Source: Lachnospiraceae bacterium
GTDB lineage: Bacteria > Bacillota > Clostridia > Lachnospirales > Lachnospiraceae
DNA length: 36,503 bases
Assembly: GCA_016290595.1 (NCBI GenBank)
Contig: JAEEUR010000014.1
Span: 1 to 36,503, forward strand
Direction of reading: 5' to 3'
The notes under the pieces are model-generated. The model ran no database searches. It was given only the letters and a program-made list of their open reading frames with translations, and was not told where the DNA came from. Position numbers and translations under genes: made by a program. Shown one piece after another: positions 1 through 7,835 of the stretch (the stretch's first letter is position 1; each line of letters starts with the position of its first letter).

Positions 1-1
1 G

Positions 2-832
2 CTCTCCTCCGCCCTGGTGGACGTCATCGAGAGAAACGGAGGCCAGGTCTGGTACGACAGCGAGGTCCCACCGTTCCTCTACAATAAGGACGGGAGCGTG
101 GCCGGCGTGGCGGTCGGCGACAAAAAGATCTACGCGAAGGAGGTCATCTCCAACGTCATCCCGAACAACGTCTTCAACATGAGCGACCCGAAGGTGATCC
201 CGGAGCAGAACTTAAAGCTCGCCAACGCCCGTGAGTTCGGCATCTCCGTTGCGACTATCTATCTGGGACTGGACTGTACGGCCGAAGAGCTGGGCATGAA
301 GGACTACACCATCTTCATCAAGGGCTACGACAATCCGCGCGCGCAGTACGATCACCGTCTGGAGGACGGCCTCTATATCGTCAACTGCCTGAACCGCGTG
401 GTGCCGGACAGTTCGCCCGAAGGCACCTGCACGCTCTTCTTTACCATCCCGATCTTCGGCTGCGACGTGCCGAAGGACTTAAAGCCACAGGATTACAAGA
501 AGTACAAGAACGAGATCGCGAAGAAGTACATCGAAGATGCGGAAAAGACCCTGGGCATTTCGATCCTGCCGCATATCGAGGAGATCTCCGTGGCGACGCC
601 GGTGACCTTCGCCCGCTACCTGGGCACGCCCGAGGGCACCATCTACGGCTACAAGCTGTCCGGCTGGGACAACCTGATGGCCCGCACCGCCGGCGAAAAG
701 ACCGACTATGCGATCCCGGGCCTTTCCTTCTGCGGCGGCCACTATATCCGCGGGGACGGCTACAGCTGCGCGTATGCGATGGGGGACACGGTCGGAAAAC
801 GGGTCGCGAAACGCGTGAAAGGAGGTGCCTGA
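2..832 (+). CDS. Phytoene-desaturase-like NAD(P)/FAD-dependent oxidoreductase, C-terminal part (5' truncated by window)
   Basis: Frame open from base 2; C-terminal 'GLSFCGGHYIRGDGYSCAYAMGDTVGKRVA' resembles the FAD-binding C-terminus of the phytoene dehydrogenase-like family. Confidence 0.75.
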   Translation, partial: LSSALVDVIERNGGQVWYDSEVPPFLYNKDGSVAGVAVGDKKIYAKEVISNVIPNNVFNMSDPKVIPEQNLKLANAREFGISVATIYLGLDCTAEELGMKDYTIFIKGYDNPRAQYDHRLEDGLYIVNCLNRVVPDSSPEGTCTLFFTIPIFGCDVPKDLKPQDYKKYKNEIAKKYIEDAEKTLGISILPHIEEISVATPVTFARYLGTPEGTIYGYKLSGWDNLMARTAGEKTDYAIPGLSFCGGHYIRGDGYSCAYAMGDTVGKRVAKRVKGGA

Positions 833-833
833 G

Positions 834-2033
834 ATGTCCAAACTGAAAAACCTGAATCCGATGGATTTCACGAAGATGACGCCTGCGCGGAACGAGATCA
901 TTGACGCCGCGCCGGCCAGAGCGCTGCCGAAGGCGTCCTCCTACCTGCCGAACCAGATCGCGGCGGCCCTGCACCCCGAGGTCCAGCACCTGAAGGTGAC
1001 CAGGATCCGCGTCTGGAGCCCGGACACCAAGAGCTATTTCCTGGTCCCGGACGAAGAAAAAGGCACGGAAAAGCTGGCGTATTTCAGCGCCGGCCAGTAT
1101 ATCAGCCTGTCGATGAAGATGGGGGACAGCTTCGTGACGCGCCCGTATTCGCTCGCTTCCTCGCCGAAGGAGGCGCTGGCGGGCGAATACATGATCACGG
1201 TGCGCCGCGCGGCCGGCGGCTTCGTATCGGACTACATTTTAGACAACTGGCAGGAGGGGACGAAGGTCACGGCCTCCGCGCCGCTCGGCGAATTCACCTA
1301 TGAGCCGCTTCGGGACGCGAAGCACATCGTGGGCCTGGCCGGCGGCAGCGGCATCACGCCATTCCGCTCGCTCGCCCGGGCGATCGCGGACGGCGACGAG
1401 GACGCGGAACTGACGCTCCTTTACGGCAGCCGCACGCGCGCGGACGCCGTCTTCGCGGCGGAATTCGAGATCCTGGCCAAGAGCTGCCCGCGCTTCCGCT
1501 ACGTCAACGTCTTAAGCGACGAGGAAGCGCCCGGCTACGAGCACGGCTTCTTAAGCGCGGAACTGATTAAAAAGTACGCGCCGGAGGGCGAATATTCCGT
1601 TTTCCTCTGCGGCCCGAAGGCCATGTACGACTTCCTGGATAAGGAACTGCCGAAGCTGGGCCTCCGCCGCAAGTTCATCCGCCACGAGCTCTTCGGCGAG
1701 GTGAAGGATCCGTCGAAGGAGGCGGGCTATCCCGGCGCGGACGCGGAACGCTACCAGCTGACGGTCCGGATCTGCGGAGAAGAGAAGGTCATTTCCTGCG
1801 GCGCGAAGGAAACGCTGCTGGTCGCCATGGAAAAGGGCGGCATCGCGGCGCCGTCGCACTGCCGCAGCGGCGTTTGCGGCTGGTGCCGGTCCAAGCTGGT
1901 GAGCGGGAACGTCTTCGTGCCGGCCTCGGTGGACGGCCGGCGGGAAGCGGACCTGATCTACGGCTTCGTGCACCCCTGCTGCACCTTCCCGTTGAGCGAT
2001 ATCGTGCTGGACGTGCCGCCGTTCAAGCCGTAA
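834..2033 (+). CDS. FAD-binding oxidoreductase / ferredoxin reductase with C-terminal 2Fe-2S ferredoxin domain
   Basis: 'RPYSLASSP' flavin-binding motif, 'GLAGGSGITPF' NAD-binding motif, C-terminal 'CRSGVCGWCRS...HPCC' 2Fe-2S cysteines; starts 1 nt after upstream stop. Confidence 0.85.
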   Translation: MSKLKNLNPMDFTKMTPARNEIIDAAPARALPKASSYLPNQIAAALHPEVQHLKVTRIRVWSPDTKSYFLVPDEEKGTEKLAYFSAGQYISLSMKMGDSFVTRPYSLASSPKEALAGEYMITVRRAAGGFVSDYILDNWQEGTKVTASAPLGEFTYEPLRDAKHIVGLAGGSGITPFRSLARAIADGDEDAELTLLYGSRTRADAVFAAEFEILAKSCPRFRYVNVLSDEEAPGYEHGFLSAELIKKYAPEGEYSVFLCGPKAMYDFLDKELPKLGLRRKFIRHELFGEVKDPSKEAGYPGADAERYQLTVRICGEEKVISCGAKETLLVAMEKGGIAAPSHCRSGVCGWCRSKLVSGNVFVPASVDGRREADLIYGFVHPCCTFPLSDIVLDVPPFKP

Positions 2034-2101
2034 GAAAAAGAGACCGGTGCCGGTGCGGAAACCGGCCCCGAAAGAAAAATGCATAGACAAAAAGGTGAAC
2101 T

Positions 2102-3034
2102 ATGAGCTGTCTTGACGAATTATACGAACAGTTTCCGGTCCGGAACACGGCGGAGCAGAAGAAAAACTTCCGAAGCTGGGCGGCCGCCCAGGCGGAAAAG
2201 AGCGGATGGACCGTCCGGGAAGAGGAAAACGAAGAGCATATCAACCTGGTGATCGGGGACCCGGAGAAGGCGAAGCTGCTGTTTACGGCGCACTACGATA
2301 CGCCCCGCCGCTCGTTCCTGCCCAACGTCCTGCTCCCCGCGAACAAGACGCTGAAGACCCTGTACACCTTCGGCGTGCTCCTTCCCATGCTGGCGGTGGC
2401 GGTCGGCGCGGCTCTGCTGGCCGGACAGGCGGCCGGCGGCTTCGGCACTATGACCGGGCGGATGACGACCATGGTGACCTATATGATCCTCTATTTCGCC
2501 CTGTTTTTCCTGCTGCTCCGCGGGCCGGCGAATCGTGAGAACAAAAACGACAACAGCTCCGGCGCGGCGGCCGTACTGGATCTGGCCGCACGGCTTGCCG
2601 GAAACGGATCGGCAGCGCTCATCCTTTTCGACGACGAGGAGAAGGGCAAGAAAGGCTCGAAGGCCTGGACGGCGGCGCATCCGACCTTAAAGTCCGGCCT
2701 GCTGGACGTCAATCTGGACTGCGTCGGCAACGGAGAGCACGTGATCGTGAGCGTTCCGCCGGAGGCGGAGCACGACCCGGCCTGGCCCGCGCTGAAGGCG
2801 GCACTGGAAGAACTGGACGCCGTGATCCTGCCCGCCGGATCGACCGCGATGAACAGCGACCAGAAAAACTTCGAAAAAGGCGTCGGCATCTGCGTCTGCC
2901 TGAAAAAGAAGAAGCTCTACTACACGCCGCGCATCCACACAAGCCGCGATACCGTCGCCTCCGGGGAGACGGTGGACCGCCTGGTCGGCGCGCTGGCTTC
3001 CTTCGCCGGCGGGGCGCCTGCGCAGAAAGCATAA
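2102..3034 (+). CDS. M28-like peptidase domain membrane protein
   Basis: 'LLFTAHYDTPRR', 'NKNDNSSGAAAVLDLA', 'LILFDDEEKGKKGSKAW', 'NLDCVGNG' match the M28 aminopeptidase pattern; two hydrophobic segments inside. Confidence 0.75.
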   Translation: MSCLDELYEQFPVRNTAEQKKNFRSWAAAQAEKSGWTVREEENEEHINLVIGDPEKAKLLFTAHYDTPRRSFLPNVLLPANKTLKTLYTFGVLLPMLAVAVGAALLAGQAAGGFGTMTGRMTTMVTYMILYFALFFLLLRGPANRENKNDNSSGAAAVLDLAARLAGNGSAALILFDDEEKGKKGSKAWTAAHPTLKSGLLDVNLDCVGNGEHVIVSVPPEAEHDPAWPALKAALEELDAVILPAGSTAMNSDQKNFEKGVGICVCLKKKKLYYTPRIHTSRDTVASGETVDRLVGALASFAGGAPAQKA

Positions 3035-3049
3035 ACGGAGAGAAAAAGC

Positions 3050-3102
3050 ACAAAAAAAGAACGGAGCGCCTTGCCTTGCACGACGCCCCGCTCTTTTTTA
3101 CC
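3050..3102. terminator. Probable bidirectional rho-independent terminator between convergent genes
   Basis: aaaaaaagaacggagcg ... cgccccgctctttttt stem with flanking A/T runs. Confidence 0.6.
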
Positions 3103-3105
3103 GTC

Positions 3106-3801
3106 TTATTTGTCTTTGCTTTCCAGGAACTTGTAGACGTACGCCGCCAGCGCCGCGCCGATCATCGGGCCGACGATGAAGACCCAGAGAGCCGCGATGG
3201 GTTCCGTGTTGCCGGAAATCGCCGCGATGACGGCCGGGCCGAAGCTGCGGGCCGGGTTCACGGAGGTGCCGGTGAGACCGATGCCGAGGATGTGCACGAC
3301 CACCAGGGTCAGGCCGATGACCAGCCCGCCGAAGGAGCCGTGGTTCGCTTTCTTGCTGGTGACGCCCAGGATGGCGGTCACGAAGATGAAGGTCAGGACG
3401 ATCTCCACCAAAAGGCCCGCGAGCGCGTTGCCGTTTACGCCGGCCAGACCGTTGGAACCGAAGCCGCCGGTCATATCCTTGACCTTGCCCAGCCCGAAGA
3501 TCGCGGCCAGAAGGCCGGACCCGGCCAGAGCGCCCAGACACTGGCTGATCACGTAGCCCGCAAACTCCTTGGCCTTCATGCCGCCGGAGAGCAGCACGCC
3601 CAGGGAAACGGCCGGGTTGATGTGACAGCCGGAAATGTTGCCGATGGAATAGGCCATGGCTACGATGGTCAGGCCGAAGGCGAAGGCGGTCAGAATATAT
3701 CCGCCGCCGGCTGCCGCGTCACAGCCGACCAGCATGGCAGTCCCGCAGCCCAAAACCACCAGCGTACAGGTTCCGATAAATTCCGCAATGTACTTTTTCA
3801 T
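3106..3801 (-). CDS. Aquaporin / MIP family channel
   Basis: Two NPA motifs ('HINPAVSLG', 'SVNPARSFGPA'); N-terminus 'KKYIAEFIGTCTLVVLGCG' typical of AqpZ/GlpF. Confidence 0.93.
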   Translation of the reverse strand: MKKYIAEFIGTCTLVVLGCGTAMLVGCDAAAGGGYILTAFAFGLTIVAMAYSIGNISGCHINPAVSLGVLLSGGMKAKEFAGYVISQCLGALAGSGLLAAIFGLGKVKDMTGGFGSNGLAGVNGNALAGLLVEIVLTFIFVTAILGVTSKKANHGSFGGLVIGLTLVVVHILGIGLTGTSVNPARSFGPAVIAAISGNTEPIAALWVFIVGPMIGAALAAYVYKFLESKDK

Positions 3802-3971
3802 AGGAAAAGCCCTCCTTTTTCATTATTGTAGCATAGAAACGGGGGATGGGAAAGAAAAAAAGGCAAATCGCCCTGATTTTCTTGCTTCCTTCATTGACCT
3901 TGCCTCCGCTTCATGTTACGATTCGGGAAATGGTGAAGCACGCCCCGGACCGGCGGGATCGGAGGGAAGGA

Positions 3972-5060
3972 ATGGAAAAACTTAAAGCGTTCCTGAAACG
4001 GAAGGATATCGAGATCTCATTGAAGCGCTACGGGATCGACGCGCTCGGCGCCATGGCGCAGGGCCTGTTCTGCTCGCTGCTGATCGGGACCATCATCAAT
4101 ACGCTCGGCACGCAGCTGGGTCTGAAATTCCTGACGGAGCCCGTCGCGACGGTCGGCACGGTGACCTACACCGTGGGCGGTATCGCCTCCGCTATGAGCG
4201 GCCCGGCGATGGCGGTGGCCATCGGCTATGCCTTAAAATGCCCGCCGCTGGTGCTCTTTTCCATGATCTCCGTGGGCTTTGCAGCCAACGCCCTGGGCGG
4301 AGCCGGCGGCCCGCTGGCGGTGCTCTTCATCGCCATCCTTTCCGCGGAATGCGGCAAGGCGGTCTCCAAGGAAACGAAGGTCGATATCCTCGTCACGCCG
4401 CTCGTGACCATCGGCATCGGCGTGTTTTTATCCTGGCTGATCGCGCCGCCCATCGGGAAAGCCGCCATGTGGGTCGGCAACCTGATCATGTGGGCGACCG
4501 AACTGCAGCCCTTCCTGATGGGAATCCTGGTCTCCGTGCTGGTCGGCATGGCGTTAACGCTTCCGATCTCCTCCGCTGCGATCTGCGCGGCGCTGGGCTT
4601 AACGGGCCTTGCTGGCGGTGCGGCAGTCGCCGGCTGCTGCGCGCAGATGATCGGCTTTGCCGTCATTTCCTTTAAAGAAAACCGCTGGGGCGGCCTGGTC
4701 TCCCAGGGCCTGGGCACCTCCATGCTGCAGATGGGCAACATCGTCAAGAACCCGAAGATCTGGATCGCGCCGACGCTGGCTTCCGCCGTGACGGGCCCGC
4801 TCGCGACCTGCCTCTTCAAGCTGAAGATGAACGGCGCGCCGGTCTCCTCCGGCATGGGCACCTGCGGCCTGGTCGGGCAGATCGGCGTCTATACCGGCTG
4901 GGTTAACGATATCGCGGCCGGCACCAAAGAGGCCATCACCTCTTTCGACTGGATCGGCCTGATCCTGATCTCCTTCGTCCTGCCGGCGCTTCTGTCTCTG
5001 GCGTTCCATGCCCTTGTCAAAAACCTCGGCCTGGTCAAAGACGGCGATATGAAGCTGTAA
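3972..5060 (+). CDS. PTS sugar transporter subunit IIC-like membrane protein (PTS_EIIC_2 type)
   Basis: Polytopic protein, 'KRYGIDALGAMAQGLFCSLLIGTIINTLG'; RBS ggagggaagga before ATG 3972 (ORF track start 3846 judged too early). Confidence 0.75.
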   Translation: MEKLKAFLKRKDIEISLKRYGIDALGAMAQGLFCSLLIGTIINTLGTQLGLKFLTEPVATVGTVTYTVGGIASAMSGPAMAVAIGYALKCPPLVLFSMISVGFAANALGGAGGPLAVLFIAILSAECGKAVSKETKVDILVTPLVTIGIGVFLSWLIAPPIGKAAMWVGNLIMWATELQPFLMGILVSVLVGMALTLPISSAAICAALGLTGLAGGAAVAGCCAQMIGFAVISFKENRWGGLVSQGLGTSMLQMGNIVKNPKIWIAPTLASAVTGPLATCLFKLKMNGAPVSSGMGTCGLVGQIGVYTGWVNDIAAGTKEAITSFDWIGLILISFVLPALLSLAFHALVKNLGLVKDGDMKL

Positions 5061-5083
5061 GGAACGGTACAGAAAATAAAAAA

Positions 5084-5093
5084 CGGCGCCCGG
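5084..5093 (+). terminator. Left arm of the PTS IIC intrinsic terminator, separated from its partner by the IS
   Basis: aaaaaaCGGCGCCCGG; exact complement CCGGGCGCCGttttt lies at 6579-6593. Confidence 0.8.
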
Positions 5094-5142
5094 CCGGTGA
5101 TATGTACCCAGTTTCCTGGACACATTGATTTATGACCGAGGC

Positions 5143-5946
5143 TTAACAGGTGGATGCCATTCTGTATTTAACAGGTGGCATCCACTTTGTTTTCGCCTGG
5201 ATGCGCTCATTATTGTAGTAGTCAATGTATTCGTCCATAGCTGCGGAAAACTCCTCGTAGGACCGATAGTCCTTCTCACACCCATAAAACATCTCGTTCT
5301 TTAGTCTCCCGAAGAAAGTCTCCATGATGCTGTTATCATAGCAGTTCCCTTTCCGGGACATGGACTGTATGATGCCTTTCTCTTTGATCGCATTTCTGTA
5401 ATAAGCGTGCTGGTACTGCCAGCCCTGGTCGGAATGAACAATCAGGCCTTTGAGCGATGCAAACCTGCCAAGCCCTTTCTCCAGCATCCTTCGGATCTGT
5501 TCCATGTTTGGACTCTGTGAGAGATCGTAAGAGATGACCTCATTCGTGTGCATGTCCAGAATCGGGGAGAGATAGCATTTCCCCCAGGGAAAACTGAATT
5601 GGGAGACGTCCGTCGTCCATTTCTCAAAAGGCTTTGTCGTGCTGAAGTCTCTGTTGATGAGGTTATCGGCTATCTTTCCCACTTCTCCCTGATAGGAATA
5701 ATACTTCTCCTTCGGACGTTTCCCTTTCAGTCCCATGCAGTGCATCAGCCGCTGTACCTTCTTGTGATTTACCTTATAGCCTCTGTTGATCAGTTCGTGA
5801 TAGACTCTGCGGACACCGTATCGTCCGTTGTTGTGTTCAAAGATATCTCTGATCATACCGGCTGTCTCTTCATTTCTTTTGGCTACAGCGTCTTCTTTTG
5901 AGATCTCATAATAGTATGTAGATCGAGACAGCCCCATCACTTTCAA
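5143..5946 (-). CDS. IS3-family transposase OrfB (rve integrase, DDE)
   Basis: 'WTTDVSQF', 'LIVHSDQGWQYQ', 'NSIMETFFGRLKNE' DDE residues; TTG start; frame extends upstream as 'GEKAAIVKELRENGYQLRHLLKVMGLSRSTYYYE', consistent with OrfAB fusion by -1 frameshift. Confidence 0.93.
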   Translation of the reverse strand: MKVMGLSRSTYYYEISKEDAVAKRNEETAGMIRDIFEHNNGRYGVRRVYHELINRGYKVNHKKVQRLMHCMGLKGKRPKEKYYSYQGEVGKIADNLINRDFSTTKPFEKWTTDVSQFSFPWGKCYLSPILDMHTNEVISYDLSQSPNMEQIRRMLEKGLGRFASLKGLIVHSDQGWQYQHAYYRNAIKEKGIIQSMSRKGNCYDNSIMETFFGRLKNEMFYGCEKDYRSYEEFSAAMDEYIDYYNNERIQAKTKWMPPVKYRMASTC

Positions 5947-5954
5947 AAGATGTC

Positions 5955-6527
5955 TCAGCTGATATCCGTTTTCTCTGAGTTCTTTGACGATCGCTGCTTT
6001 TTCGCCTTGAGATGCGCAGCTTCCTTTTCTTCTCTCAAGGCGATCTCTTTTTTTATTACTTCGATCTCCGCCTTGATATACGCATTCTCCGCTCTCAATC
6101 GTACGAGTTCTTCATACTCGGATTCATTGAGCTTTCTCGGATTGTTGTAGTTGAGTTTCTTCATCTGGGGCTCCTTTGGTGGTCGGCCTTTCTTTAAGTT
6201 TACAAGACTATTATACCCTTCGTTTTCATATTTGCGAACCCATTGATACAACAATCCTCTAGCAATTCCCGCATCAATAGCCACTGATGTGATGGATGCT
6301 CCGGCTAGCACCTTGGATACCAGTTCCAGCCGTTCCTCAGGACTCCATTCCTTATTCTGACTTTTGTGTTTTAGAACATCCGGGCCATTTGCTTCTTCCA
6401 TGCGGACCCATCGTCGAACCATGTGGCGAAAGTTTTCCGGATCCTTTATTCCATCCGGAGTCTCAGGCCACTTTCCTTCCCTGTACAGTTCAACGCATTT
6501 CCGCTTGTACTCGTAACTGTAACGCAT
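5955..6527 (-). CDS. IS3-family transposase OrfA (helix-turn-helix)
   Basis: 'MRYSYEYKRKCVELYREGKWPET...' HTH-type; start at 6527 keeps the gene inside the IS (the ORF-track start 6602 is outside it). Confidence 0.88.
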   Translation of the reverse strand: MRYSYEYKRKCVELYREGKWPETPDGIKDPENFRHMVRRWVRMEEANGPDVLKHKSQNKEWSPEERLELVSKVLAGASITSVAIDAGIARGLLYQWVRKYENEGYNSLVNLKKGRPPKEPQMKKLNYNNPRKLNESEYEELVRLRAENAYIKAEIEVIKKEIALREEKEAAHLKAKKQRSSKNSEKTDIS

Positions 6528-6578
6528 AAAATATACCCTCCTTACTGGTTGTCCAGTAAAGAGGGTACATATCACGGA

Positions 6579-6593
6579 CCGGGCGCCGTTTTT
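6579..6593 (+). terminator. Right arm and T-tract of the IS-split PTS IIC terminator
   Basis: CCGGGCGCCGttttt, perfect reverse complement of 5084-5093. Confidence 0.8.
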
Positions 6594-6730
6594 GCGTGAC
6601 AAAAAAGCTTACAGCAGCGGTGTAAGGACGGGTCTTGCATTTTCCGCCGGCCTGTGAAATAATGACGGCAGCGAAGACGTCGGCGAAAAGAAGCCTGTCA
6701 GACCGAACAGAAACAAAGGAGGCGGCCCGC

Positions 6731-7597
6731 ATGTCCGTGAATCCGAGAAAGATCTATACCGCCTATCCCGGCGGCCTTGAAAAAGCCTTTACCATGAGCT
6801 ATGACGACGGCAACGACTGCGACATCCCGCTCGTGGAGATGATGCGGAAATACGGGGTGAAAGGCACTTTCAACGTCAATTCGGGCTGCTGTCCGCCCGA
6901 ACGGTTGCCCCACGGGAAAAAGCCGTGGGCCCGGCTCCCGTTAAGCGAGCTGATCGACCTTTACGGGGACGATATGGAGATCGCCGTGCACGGCCGGATC
7001 CATCCGACCTGGGACCGCCTGCCTTCGCCGAACGCGATGCAGGACATCCTGGACGACAGGCGGGAACTGGAACGCACGACCGGAAAGATCATCCGCGGAG
7101 CGGCCTATCCGAACGGCAGCTATAACGACGACGTGGCCGAGATCCTGCGCCTCGCCGGCTTCGTGTACTGCCGGACCACCCCCTGCACGGGCAGCTACAA
7201 GCATCTTCCGCAGGACCTCCTGCGGCTGCAGGGGACGACTCGCAATACCGATCCGCGCTGCCAGGCGCTGGCCGAAGAATTCGTGAAGCCGCACACGCCC
7301 GGCCGGCCCCTGTGGCTCTACTATCTCTGGGGCCACAGCTACGAATTTGTCGAAAACGACAGCTGGGACAGTCTGGAAAAGCTGCTCGCCACCGTCGGCG
7401 GGCGCGAGGACATCTGGTACGCGACCAATATCGAGATCTTCGATTATCTGAACGCATCCCGGCTGCTCCGCTACGATATCGACATGAGCCGCGTCTATAA
7501 CCCGACGGACACCGAGATCTGGCTCCGCATCACCCGCGGAGAAGACGTGCAGTGCATCGCCGTTCCGCCTGCGGAGGAGCTGCAGCTGCCGGAATAA
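6731..7597 (+). CDS. Polysaccharide deacetylase family protein
   Basis: 'KAFTMSYDDGNDCDIPLVEMMRKYGVKGTFNVNSG' (NodB motif with DD), 'IAVHGRIHPTWDRLP' HxxxH-like motif; RBS aaaggaggc. Confidence 0.85.
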   Translation: MSVNPRKIYTAYPGGLEKAFTMSYDDGNDCDIPLVEMMRKYGVKGTFNVNSGCCPPERLPHGKKPWARLPLSELIDLYGDDMEIAVHGRIHPTWDRLPSPNAMQDILDDRRELERTTGKIIRGAAYPNGSYNDDVAEILRLAGFVYCRTTPCTGSYKHLPQDLLRLQGTTRNTDPRCQALAEEFVKPHTPGRPLWLYYLWGHSYEFVENDSWDSLEKLLATVGGREDIWYATNIEIFDYLNASRLLRYDIDMSRVYNPTDTEIWLRITRGEDVQCIAVPPAEELQLPE

Positions 7598-7670
7598 GGG
7601 CGGAAAAACTCATTTTGATGATCTTTTCAAAATGATATATCCGGGTTTGATACTTGGAGGAGAAAACCTA

Positions 7671-7769
7671 ATGGAAATGCAGACCATCTATCACAATCTG
7701 ACGTCCGTTGATATTGAAGAACAACGGCGGCTTTGGAATGAAAGAGGGAAGCCGGTTTGTATTATATAA
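7671..7769 (+). pseudogene. Short ORF (32 aa), possible truncated gene remnant
   Basis: RBS cttggaggag; 'MEMQTIYHNLTSVDIEEQRRLWNERGKPVCII*' vaguely resembles the N-terminus of longer NERD-type proteins, then stops. Confidence 0.3.
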
Positions 7770-7835
7770 GCAGTGAGAGGCAGAGAAGAGCTTAAATATA
7801 TATAAGTGCAGTTTAATGTTTTTGGGAGAAGGAGA

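Larger units (their letters stand above)
5098..6574 (-). mobile_element. Complete IS3-family insertion sequence (1477 bp, IS150-like organisation), TSD CGG
   Basis: Terminal inverted repeats TGATATGTACCCAGTTTCCTGGACA / TGATATGTACCCTCTTTACTGGACA (22/25 identical); 3-bp repeat CGG at 5095-5097 and 6575-6577; orfA/orfB inside. Confidence 0.9.

Noticed and set aside
3076-3831. 251-aa plus-strand ORF opposite aquaporin
   Set aside because: Antisense to a clear NPA-motif aquaporin on the minus strand
5135-5185. Direct repeat AACAGGTGG(C)AT...CCA near the left IS end
   Set aside because: Partly in the orfB stop region; too short and lies inside the IS, so not treated as a separate element
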